Positions 1 to 7,453 of a stretch of DNA of 45,050 bases are shown here, piece after piece. The notes beneath the pieces are model-generated. The model saw only the letters and a list, made by a program, of their open reading frames with translations. It was not told where the DNA came from and did not search any database. The stretch is from Caldifarciminota bacterium (lineage in GTDB: Bacteria > Hydrothermota > UBA3073 > JACQXS01 > JAGMCI01): positions 1-45,050 of the forward strand of contig JAGMCI010000024.1 in assembly GCA_023129325.1 (NCBI GenBank). The letters run 5' to 3'. Both the position numbers and the translations under genes were made by a program. The number at the start of each line of letters is the position of its first letter. The stretch's first letter is position 1.

Positions 1-23
1 CACCGTAACCGATTGACGATTTA
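1..23 (+). repeat. Truncated copy of the ~105-bp hairpin repeat (family A)
   Basis: The first bases match the right end of the family A element seen complete at 1272-1374, 17284-17390, 23824-23930 and 29405-29507 (CACCGTAACC followed by GATTGACGATTT). The rest lies outside the window. It sits just past the 3' end of gpsA. Confidence 0.8.
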
Positions 24-31
24 ATCTGGGG

Positions 32-1003
32 TTATATCTTTTCTGGTTTTGGCTCGCGGGTCATTAAAGAGTGAATTGCAATTCGGGGGGATTTGTTTTT
101 AAAAAGAACATTGTATACTTCGCAAGTTATTGGCATAGAAATATTATATTTATTTGATAGCTCAAAGGCTGATTCTGTGGTCGGCATTCCTTCAGCAACT
201 TCTACCATTTGAGAAAGTATTTCTTTAAGTTTTTTACCTTTTCCAATCTGTTCGCCAAGCCATCTGTTTCTTGAATCTTTGCTAAAAGATGTAGTTATCA
301 AATCCCCCATTCCTGATAACCCGGCGAATGTCTCTCGCTTTGCACCGAGCCTCGTGCCAAGTCTTGTTATTTCATGCAACCCTCGTGTAAGGATAGCCCC
401 TTTTGCATTTGTGCCAAGCCCAAGACCATCACAAATTCCAGAGGTAATTGCAATAACATTTTTTAATGCTCCACCAAGCTCTGCACCAATTGTATCAGTG
501 CTTGTATAAACTCTAAAAACAGGGGAGTTAAATAACTTTTGAACAAACTTTGAGTTCTCTTCACTTTTTGAGGCACAGACGCAGGTTGTCGGGATTTCTC
601 TTATAACTTCTCTTGCAATAGTCGGTCCTGAGAGGACACAAATTTGAGTTTCTTTAACCCCTATCTCTTCTTTTAAAATCTCCGACATCCGCATCAGAGT
701 TTGGTTTTCAATCCCCTTTGTGGTAGACAAAAGAATAGTGTCCCTTTCGGGGCGAACTTGTGATGCCACATCCCGCATAGCCCGAGAGGGGAGGGCAAAA
801 ATTAAAAGATTTGCACCCTTAACTACCCTCTTAAGATTAGCTGTTATTGTAACCTGGCTTGGGATAAGGTATCCGGGAAGATATTTTTTATTCTCCCTTC
901 CTTCTATCTTTTCTATCGCCCATAGGCTAACTTCTGCCTTCTTTGAAAGCATTATACAAAGCGTAGTTCCCCAATTACCCGCCCCAAGAATAGAAACTTT
1001 CAT
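32..1003 (-). CDS. gpsA: NAD(P)+-dependent glycerol-3-phosphate dehydrogenase
   Basis: GpsA reduces dihydroxyacetone phosphate to sn-glycerol-3-phosphate, the backbone precursor for phospholipids, in the cytoplasm. The 323-residue product opens with the dinucleotide-binding GAGNWG (residues 7-12) and has STTKGIE around 93-99, SGPTIA at 125-130, and GALKNV with the expected catalytic lysine at 181. The C-terminal all-helical domain is complete. It is slightly short for the family; the stretch after the first Rossmann strands, just before RENKKYLPG, seems compacted by several residues. No operon partner is seen on this strand. The ATG lies about 7 nt from a TATAAT hexamer, so the message may be leaderless. 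Confidence 0.95.
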   Translation of the reverse strand: MKVSILGAGNWGTTLCIMLSKKAEVSLWAIEKIEGRENKKYLPGYLIPSQVTITANLKRVVKGANLLIFALPSRAMRDVASQVRPERDTILLSTTKGIENQTLMRMSEILKEEIGVKETQICVLSGPTIAREVIREIPTTCVCASKSEENSKFVQKLFNSPVFRVYTSTDTIGAELGGALKNVIAITSGICDGLGLGTNAKGAILTRGLHEITRLGTRLGAKRETFAGLSGMGDLITTSFSKDSRNRWLGEQIGKGKKLKEILSQMVEVAEGMPTTESAFELSNKYNISMPITCEVYNVLFKNKSPRIAIHSLMTREPKPEKI

Positions 1004-1010
1004 TAAAAAG

Positions 1011-1039
1011 ATTATACCTAATTTTAAAAAAAATGCAAA
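1011..1039 (-). promoter_or_regulatory. Putative gpsA promoter with leaderless geometry
   Basis: On the minus strand a perfect TATAAT (1011-1016) lies 7 nt upstream of the gpsA ATG (1001-1003). A weak -35 (TTTGCA, 1034-1039) sits 17 bp further up. A start about 7 nt after the -10 would put the transcript 5' end at or next to the ATG. No Shine-Dalgarno sequence is present. Confidence 0.5.
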
Positions 1040-1271
1040 TAAAAAATTTTTTTCTTGACAACTTTAACATTGATTTTTAACCTTAATTTATCTACTAATC
1101 TATTATGTGGATAACTTCCCTTCAAATAAGAGTTCCTTTTTGTGATAGCTTCTTCTTAAAGGAGGAAGGAGTCATTCAAGATGTGGATAACTTTGTTAAT
1201 AAGTAAGTTAATTTTAGCATTATGTTGTTGAATTTTAAGAATTTATGATGTTGAAATGTAGAGATAAAGGT
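1040..1271. other. Probable oriC, left part: DnaA boxes upstream of dnaA
   Basis: This gap holds two exact DnaA boxes in the same orientation, TGTGGATAA at 1106-1114 and 1182-1190, each within the longer shared context ATGTGGATAACTT. The spacing is 76 bp. To the left lies an A/T-only tract (about 1021-1053) and a TTGACA (1055-1060) that may be the dnaA -35, with no good -10. Perfect boxes directly before dnaA are the classical mark of a bacterial origin and of dnaA autoregulation. No other gene is seen in the gap. Confidence 0.75.
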
Positions 1272-1374
1272 AAAAGGCTATAGGTGAGGGTGAAGAAGCC
1301 CGTATCGTAGTTCGGCTACGGCTTTCGTCACCCAAAGCCGATTGACGAAACGGGCGTCGTCACCGTAACCTTTT
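1272..1374 (+). repeat. Family A hairpin repeat in the dnaA leader
   Basis: A full copy of the ~105-bp element. It has imperfect terminal inverted repeats (AAAAGGCTATAGGTGA against TCACCGTAACCTTTT) and nested arms: CCCGTATCGT against ACGAAACGGG, and CGGCTACGG against CCGTAACC. It ends 13 bp before the dnaA ATG, so it separates the DnaA boxes and any upstream promoter from the gene. The same right end stands 6 bp from the start of the GCS2-type gene at 29398. Confidence 0.85.
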
Positions 1375-1387
1375 AAATTAATGATTG

Positions 1388-2704
1388 ATGTTAACTGAGG
1401 CTGAAAAAGTTTGGAAAAAGGTACTTGAGGAGATAAAGGAGAAAGCCCCTCCACAAGCCTTTTCTACATGGTTTGAGCCAACAAAGGGTGCTTCTTTAAA
1501 GCAAAATACGCTCTGGGTTCTTGTTCCAAACTCATTTTTTATAGACTGGATTGAAGAACACTATCATTCACTTATTTACGACACCCTTACTCAGGCATAT
1601 GGCGAGCCATTAAAGATAAAGTATCATGTCGTAGAGAGAATAAAAGAAAGAATACCCCCGAGCAAGCTTTATCGTATAGACTCATCTCAGCTTCAAAGCC
1701 GTTATACATTTGACAATTTTGTAATTGGGGACGGAAATAAGTTTGCTCGTGCTGCATCGTTTGCTGTAGCAACTGTTCCTGGCAAGCAATACAATCCTCT
1801 TTTTCTTTATGGGACAGTTGGATTAGGGAAGACCCATCTATTACAGGCGATTGGAAATTATGTGAAGGAAAAACTTCCAGAGCTAAAAGTTTATTATACG
1901 AGTTGCGAGACTTTTATGAACGAGATGGTAGATGCAATTCAAAATAATAAGATAATACAATTCAAGAAGAAATATCGGTTTCGCGATGTGCTTCTGATTG
2001 ATGACATCCAGTTTCTTGAGGCAAAGGAAAGTTTGCAAGAGGAGATTTTCCATACTTTTAATTCTTTGTATGACGCCGGTAAGCAAGTAGTTATTTCAAG
2101 TGATAGACCACCTTCTGCTTTAGCAACTCTTGAAGAAAGACTTGTATCAAGATTCCAAGGAGGACTTGTTTGTGATATAAAACCACCAAGCTTTGAGATA
2201 AGGTTAGCTATTTTAAAAAAGAAGGCAGAACTTTCTGGTATCCAGGTACCAGATGAAATTATTAATTTTATTGCAGAACGGATAAAATCAAATATTAGAG
2301 AGCTTGAAGGGGCTCTTATTAAACTTTTTGCCCTTACATCACTTACAGACACAAAACTAACTCTTGAATCAGCAAAAGAGTTGTTAAAAGATGTGATTAC
2401 TAAACCTAATGAGGAAATAACTATTAATAAAATCCAGAAGATAGTAACGAATTATTATAAGATATCATTAACTGCTTTAAGAGGAAAAAGGCGCCAACAA
2501 TCAATAGTTAGACCAAGACAAGTAGCCATATATTTAGCTCGTGAACATACTCCAACATCTCTAAAAGAAATAGGAAATATGTTTGGTAATAGAAATCATG
2601 CTACAATAATACATGATTATAATAAAGTAAGAAAGTTAATAGATAATAATGAAGATTTTAAAGAAGAAGTTAATAACATTTTAAAGTTGATAAAAGGTGA
2701 ATAA
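1388..2704 (+). CDS. dnaA: Chromosomal replication initiator protein DnaA
   Basis: DnaA binds 9-bp boxes at oriC, oligomerises on ATP and opens the duplex. All four domains are visible: an N-terminal DnaB/regulator-binding domain (about 1-85), a short linker, the AAA+ core with Walker A GTVGLGKT (about 143-150) and Walker B LLIDDIQF (about 203-210), and the C-terminal DNA-binding domain with the signature GNRNHATIIHDYNKV. Walker A has threonine at the second position where most DnaA have glycine; the GxxGxGKT pattern is kept. ATG 1388 is preferred over an in-frame TTG at 1385. No Shine-Dalgarno is seen; a family A repeat sits just upstream. Confidence 0.97.
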   Translation: MLTEAEKVWKKVLEEIKEKAPPQAFSTWFEPTKGASLKQNTLWVLVPNSFFIDWIEEHYHSLIYDTLTQAYGEPLKIKYHVVERIKERIPPSKLYRIDSSQLQSRYTFDNFVIGDGNKFARAASFAVATVPGKQYNPLFLYGTVGLGKTHLLQAIGNYVKEKLPELKVYYTSCETFMNEMVDAIQNNKIIQFKKKYRFRDVLLIDDIQFLEAKESLQEEIFHTFNSLYDAGKQVVISSDRPPSALATLEERLVSRFQGGLVCDIKPPSFEIRLAILKKKAELSGIQVPDEIINFIAERIKSNIRELEGALIKLFALTSLTDTKLTLESAKELLKDVITKPNEEITINKIQKIVTNYYKISLTALRGKRRQQSIVRPRQVAIYLAREHTPTSLKEIGNMFGNRNHATIIHDYNKVRKLIDNNEDFKEEVNNILKLIKGE

Positions 2705-2905
2705 CTTTTTTTTGTTGAAAACTAATTTTTTTCAACTTAATTACCAACAACTTTTTTTCCCCACAACTCATTATATAAAAGCACTTCACCCAATTTATCA
2801 ACTTATCAACAGAGTCTATTACTACAACAACCTATTTAATATATTTTATATTTAAATAAAGATGTTGATAAATATTTTTGTTTATTACTATTTAAATAAA
2901 AAAAC
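2705..2905. other. Probable oriC, right part: AT-rich tract with near-consensus DnaA boxes
   Basis: The dnaA to M23-peptidase gap is extremely AT-rich and is a candidate unwinding element. It carries TTATCAACA at 2803-2811 and its reverse complement TGTTGATAA at 2863-2871, each one base off the DnaA consensus, plus an overlapping TTATCAACT at 2795-2803. With the two exact boxes before dnaA this makes a bipartite origin plausible. No coding region is seen here. Confidence 0.55.
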
Positions 2906-2934
2906 TTGACAAATTGGAATTTATGAAGTAAATA
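2906..2934 (+). promoter_or_regulatory. Putative sigma-70-type promoter of the M23 peptidase gene
   Basis: TTGACA (2906-2911), a 17-bp spacer, then TAAATA (2929-2934). The ATG is at 2949, which would leave a 5' leader of only about 8 nt. Confidence 0.5.
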
Positions 2935-2948
2935 TTCAAGGGATAGTA

Positions 2949-3821
2949 ATGAAAAGATGGACTTTACATATAGGAAGAAAGCAATTAACTATTAATACCT
3001 GCTGGGTTATTAGTGGGATAGTAGTTATTATAGGTTTACTTTTAGCTTCAGGAAGTGTTATTTTCCAAATTGTAAATTCTAATATAAATAATAAAAGATA
3101 TGTTAAGGAAGTTCAAAAATCCTTAAAATTAAATACATCTCTTTTAAGTCTAAAATATAGATTAAAAACACTTAATACAAAATTAGAGACACTTGTTAAT
3201 TTGGATAAGAAAGAAAGATTAAAATGGGACCTTACTTTTATTGATGAAGATATACGAAAACTTGGAACTGGTGGTAGGAATATTAGTAACCCATTAACTC
3301 ATCAACCAATTGATAAAATTAAGGAAACGCTTTTAGAATTAAAAAATAAAATTGATTTTGAATCTGAAAGTTTTAAGGAAATAATTGGACAAATAGAAAG
3401 TAAAAAAGAATTACTTCTTTCTACTCCTTCTATTTTCCCAACACAAGGTGTTATAACATCCCATTTTGGCTGGCGGCGGCGTTGGCGTCGTAGTTTAGAA
3501 TTTCATAAAGGACTTGATATTGCAAATCAGATTGGCACACCGGTAATTACACCTGCCTCTGGAATTATTAGTTATGTGGGTAGGAGGAAAGGTTTTGGTC
3601 TAATGTTAGAAGTTGACCATGGATTTGGGTATAAAACAAGATATGGACACCTTTTACGAGTTAAAGTAATGCCTTATAAAAAAGTTGACCGTGGAGAAGT
3701 TATAGCTTATATGGGCAATTCTGGTAAATCGACCGGTCCCCACCTTCATTATGAGGTTAGGGTGCTTGGAAAGGCGGTTAACCCCCTAAATTATATAATC
3801 CCTGATACAGTCATCTACTAA
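2949..3821 (+). CDS. Membrane-anchored M23 family metallopeptidase (LytM-type)
   Basis: This is probably a periplasmic zinc endopeptidase that cuts peptidoglycan cross-links, or a LytM-type activator of amidases. The 290-residue product has a short cytoplasmic N-terminus, one membrane segment (about 17-40), a helical coiled-coil-prone region (about 50-160) and a C-terminal M23 domain. The zinc and catalytic residues are all visible: H186 and D190 (HKGLD), H234 (YGHL) and H265/H267 (GPHLHYE). With an intact HxxxD and HxH it should be active, unlike degenerate EnvC/NlpD forms. It follows dnaA on the same strand but has its own promoter. A role in cell division or elongation is inference. Confidence 0.9.
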   Translation: MKRWTLHIGRKQLTINTCWVISGIVVIIGLLLASGSVIFQIVNSNINNKRYVKEVQKSLKLNTSLLSLKYRLKTLNTKLETLVNLDKKERLKWDLTFIDEDIRKLGTGGRNISNPLTHQPIDKIKETLLELKNKIDFESESFKEIIGQIESKKELLLSTPSIFPTQGVITSHFGWRRRWRRSLEFHKGLDIANQIGTPVITPASGIISYVGRRKGFGLMLEVDHGFGYKTRYGHLLRVKVMPYKKVDRGEVIAYMGNSGKSTGPHLHYEVRVLGKAVNPLNYIIPDTVIY

Positions 3822-3851
3822 TATCAAAAATCAAAATGCAAAAACTGCAAT

Positions 3852-3927
3852 CACGAATTTCCACGAATAAAACGAATTACACAAATTGTTTTAATTCGTG
3901 GTATTTGGTAAATTCATGCAATTCGTG
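3852..3927. repeat. Intergenic inverted repeat (CACGAAT/ATTCGTG family)
   Basis: Between the M23 gene and purA, arms built on CACGAAT (3852-3858) and ATTCGTG (3921-3927), with inner copies of ACGAAT and AATTCGTGG, form an imperfect inverted repeat. It is one of several unrelated short-repeat families in the window's gaps. Confidence 0.6.
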
Positions 3928-3939
3928 TTATATTTTTAA

Positions 3940-5166
<1,227 letters not shown>

Positions 5167-5297
5167 ATCCCTTCCTAATTTGATGACCACAAGAACGCAT
5201 TGAATGTCTTTGCATGCTCTACATGAACTCTGCGACCTCTGTGGTTTATATCCTTTTCATGTTTTTTGAAATAAATAGATTAAAACCAGAAAGAGGC
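5167..5297. repeat. Gap with a degenerate CTCTGCGACCTCTGTGG-type repeat word
   Basis: No gene is visible. The stretch around 5213-5250 carries a short word related to other dispersed repeats in the window that contain ATCTGTGT/ATCTGCG motifs. Nothing else is recognisable. Confidence 0.3.
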
Positions 5298-5450
5298 TTA
5301 TGACGAGTAAGTGACTCCCTTAATATCCTTAAATATTACACCTTTTGCCAAAGGATGTTGGATAAAACCAAAAAGCCTTTTTGCTTGCTCCGGGGTGGTT
5401 GATAATTTACCCCTTATCTCACCCCAAGGAGTTATTTTATTAAGCCACAT
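5298..5450 (-). CDS. Possible small protein, 50 residues
   Basis: An ATG at 5450 (minus) opens a 50-codon frame ending TAA at 5298-5300. It begins MWLNKITPWGEIRGK and ends DIKGVTYSS. The composition looks protein-like, with balanced charges and an internal PEQAKRLFGFIQHPLAKG. It lies downstream of the phage-like genes on the same strand and could be the last member of that group. No family is recognised and the Shine-Dalgarno is weak, so this is tentative. Confidence 0.3.
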   Translation of the reverse strand: MWLNKITPWGEIRGKLSTTPEQAKRLFGFIQHPLAKGVIFKDIKGVTYSS

Positions 5451-5460
5451 CTTTTATCAT

Positions 5461-5583
5461 AAATCCGAAAGCCTAATTTCTAAATCCTAAACAATTTCTA
5501 ATTTTCCAATTCTCCAAATTCCGAACATTTGGGAAATTGGAATTTGGGATTTGTTTAGAATTTCGGATTTCGTGCTTAGGATT
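5461..5583. repeat. Family B repeat (AAATCCGAAA...TTTCGGATTT type), solo copy
   Basis: An imperfect inverted repeat made of words such as AAATCCGAAAGCC, AAATCCTAAACAATT and their complements GGGATTTGTTTAGAATTT and CGGATTT. The same words form the ends of the element carrying the four-helix-bundle gene at 22932-23456. This copy has no gene inside and supplies the end of the small frame at 5576-5815. Confidence 0.7.
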
Positions 5584-5815
5584 TTTCATTGTTTGTCTGT
5601 GGTTCCAAAATAGTCTTGTATGAAATAATTTTTGTTTTCTGAACATATAGCCGATTGCCAACTAATCCCCTTTTGATTAGTTTTTGCCAGTCTGTCCTTG
5701 AAAGAAACATACCATAGCTCCATTTATAAGGGACCCTGAAACACTTGCCCCTGAGGAGGGGAGAAAGTTTTTCCCAGAGTTCATCATTTGCTTTGATTAA
5801 TAGATAGTTTCCCAT
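5576..5815 (-). CDS. Hypothetical protein in phage-like remnant, 79 residues
   Basis: The frame overlaps the upstream replication-type gene by about 32 nt, a spacing typical of coupled phage genes. The product starts MGNYLLIKANDELWEKL and includes a basic tryptophan-rich middle (RVPYKWSYGMFLSRTDW). Its last residues, from about the TILEPQTNNEK stretch, approach the family B repeat, so the natural C-terminus may have been replaced. I recognise no family. A small DNA-binding or regulatory role would be pure guesswork. Confidence 0.45.
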   Translation of the reverse strand: MGNYLLIKANDELWEKLSPLLRGKCFRVPYKWSYGMFLSRTDWQKLIKRGLVGNRLYVQKTKIISYKTILEPQTNNEKS

Positions 5816-6588
5816 TGTCTTCTGACAGGGCTTTGACTAATTTTCTTGCCATTCGCCTTGAATATTCTAAATCGCGAGGAGAAGGTGGTTCCTCGTCCTG
5901 CAACGGGTGTGCGTGAGAATAAGGGGCAGTGTCAATAAATTCGTTAATGTGCTTTGTAAATTTTGAGCAAGCTTCACACACCCCAAACCAGTAATTTTTA
6001 GAAAAGGTACGCTTTAAGCATATCTTGCATTCTGATGTGCCAATCTTCTGAATAAGCTCGCTTGCAAGAAAATAATCATTACTCTTTACAATATATTCTT
6101 GCCTAAAATTATTTTTATAAAGCTCTTTAAAATAGCTAAGCAGCTCCCTTTCTTTCTCTTCTATTCTATTCTTTTCTGCGCTACCGGTAGCATCTTTTTT
6201 CTCCTTATAGTGAAAAATAGTCTTGCCCGAACTATAAGTCTCGCTCTCATACTCTATCCACGAAGGCACAGGGAGCCTTGGAGCTGGTGAATTACGGAGA
6301 TGTTGATATTTATGAAAAAATTTCATATAAGGATATTCACGCCCTTGAGCCTCAAATTTTTCAACTTTACCAATTTTTAAGAGGGTATTAAGCCACTTTT
6401 CAATTGTTTTGGTTTATATTATAGCCATGGAAGATTTGCATCTTTAAAGTTAAAGGGTTAGGCTCATACACTCCAGAATCTTCAGCAACTAAAAAAAGGC
6501 CAATATAAAATAGCAATCCCTCTGGTGGCAAATTTCCTACAATGAGGGCGTCTGTGAAGATTTCAGGGTCAAATAATCTTTTTCTCAT
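5784..6588 (-). pseudogene. Frameshifted phage replisome-organiser-type gene
   Basis: Two adjacent frames read as one gene. The first (from ATG 6588) starts MRKRLFDPEIFTDALI with PEGLLFYIGLFLVAEDSG, the style of N-terminal winged-helix domains of phage replication initiators/replisome organisers. It stops at about 6400 after KMQIFHGYNIN. In the next frame, from about 6413, the reading continues IEKWLNTLLKIGKVEKF, EAQGREYPYMKFFHKYQH and on to 5784, where an ATG (6326) also opens a shorter frame. The join needs a 1-nt shift near 6405-6420. The second part has a CxxC...CxxC pair (CKIC, CEAC), possibly a zinc ribbon, and an acidic C-terminus. It is a real frameshift, an assembly error or programmed shifting; sequence alone cannot say. 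Confidence 0.6.
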
Positions 6589-6594
6589 TTCGTT

Positions 6595-6650
6595 AGCTGA
6601 TTAGTCATTAGTTAATTAGAGATTAGTTAGAGACCAATTAACTAATTAAC
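6595..6650. repeat. TTAGTTAATTAG-type low-complexity repeat
   Basis: Tandem-like variants of ATTAGTTAATTAG and AATTAACTAATTAAC lie between the two phage-like genes. They supply the stop codon and last residue of the upstream gene (TAG at 6642-6644, minus strand). Confidence 0.5.
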
Positions 6651-7139
6651 TTCTTTAATCTTTCCTTTTTTCTTGTATTCTTTTAGAAGACGGGCAATTA
6701 GTTTTTCGGGCAATAGTTTGCGTTTTCCATTCCTCTCTGCCTTTGATAAAGCCTTCTCAAAATAAAAGGGGTCAGGAATAGTCCTCCCAGAAGCTAATCT
6801 CATTAACTTCCATTGACGCTTTGCTCCCACGCAAGAATCAATCTCTATCTCTTTGCCGTCCTTACCGAGAGTGAACCTGCCAACTTTAACAAGGACTTCA
6901 ATGTAATCGCCCTTGTCTTTAACTTCTGGCATCCCAATTACTCTAAAAAACTCACCCTTCTTGGCAGCTGCCATGCAAGCATTGTCAACACCAACCTTTG
7001 AAAGACCCAAAACCTCTTTCCCCTTGCTGTTCTTGAACGAGTAAATAAAATCCTTGATGACCTCGCCCTTTAAGAGAGCTACTACCTGCCGCTCATCAGC
7101 TCTCTCCATTGCCAAAAATGAACTTAGCGAATCCCTCAT
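6642..7139 (-). CDS. Phage-like hypothetical protein, possible recombination or DNA-annealing role
   Basis: A 165-residue soluble protein, first gene of the minus-strand phage-like group. It starts at an ATG with a strong Shine-Dalgarno (AAGGAGGTG, 5 nt spacing) and a near-perfect promoter. The layout is a helical N-terminus, a beta-rich middle (KGKEVLGLSKVG, DYIEVLVKVGRFTLG) and a basic helical C-terminus with FEKALSKAERNGKRKLLPE. The KAxRN-type helix after a mixed core is reminiscent of phage single-strand-annealing or related replication proteins, but I cannot assign a named family. The next gene looks like a replication organiser, which fits a role in phage DNA metabolism. The function is inference; the coding call is firm. 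Confidence 0.6.
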   Translation of the reverse strand: MRDSLSSFLAMERADERQVVALLKGEVIKDFIYSFKNSKGKEVLGLSKVGVDNACMAAAKKGEFFRVIGMPEVKDKGDYIEVLVKVGRFTLGKDGKEIEIDSCVGAKRQWKLMRLASGRTIPDPFYFEKALSKAERNGKRKLLPEKLIARLLKEYKKKGKIKEVN

Positions 7140-7158
7140 CTCACACCTCCTTATATAT

Positions 7159-7186
7159 ATTATACTTTATTTTTTCAATTTGTCAA
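7159..7186 (-). promoter_or_regulatory. Strong promoter of the phage-like gene group
   Basis: On the minus strand TTGACA (7181-7186), a 16-bp spacer and TATAAT (7159-7164) match the sigma-70 consensus exactly. They sit about 20 nt before the 7139 ATG and its AAGGAGGTG Shine-Dalgarno. It diverges from the hydrogenase locus promoter. Confidence 0.8.
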
Positions 7187-7315
7187 GTAAAAAATTCAAA
7201 TTTTTATATAAAAAATGATATTTTATTATAAAAATAAGATAATAAGTTGTATTCAAATTAAGAGGGTATGGGTGTATTTTAAATTTTTATTAGTAAGATT
7301 TTCAAATTTTTTTTC

Positions 7316-7343
7316 TTGACAAAGTATAATAAATTATTATAAT
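7316..7343 (+). promoter_or_regulatory. Consensus promoter of the hyp/hydrogenase locus
   Basis: TTGACA (7316-7321), a 16-bp spacer and TATAAT (7338-7343). The predicted start near 7350 leaves a leader of about 104 nt before hypF. GGAGGTG follows the -10 at once (7344-7350) but precedes no clear frame. The rest of the 7187-7450 gap is AT-rich and shows no gene. Confidence 0.75.
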
Positions 7344-7418
7344 GGAGGTGCAGATTTTTTATTCACTTGTGATAAAGACTTTGTGTTCCATATTTTTTTA
7401 TTATCGGGTTCTTTAAGA

Positions 7419-7451
7419 ATTAGGATTATATGGTTAGAAAGGCATCCTAAT
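7419..7451 (+). promoter_or_regulatory. Possible RNA hairpin at the hypF ribosome-binding site
   Basis: ATTAGGAT (7419-7426) and ATCCTAAT (7444-7451) are exact complements, 8 bp, with a 17-nt loop that contains the only Shine-Dalgarno candidate (GAAAGG, 7437-7442). The 3' arm ends two bases before the hypF ATG at 7454. Folding would alter access to the start. Regulation is inference. Confidence 0.35.
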
Positions 7452-7453
7452 AT

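Noticed and set aside
720-1058. Plus-strand frame of 112 codons opposite gpsA
   Set aside because: Antisense shadow of the conserved GpsA coding sequence; no family features or Shine-Dalgarno.
5473-5661. Minus-strand frame of 62 codons
   Set aside because: It is made of family B repeat words (NPKHEIRNSKQIPNSN style translation) and overlaps a better frame.
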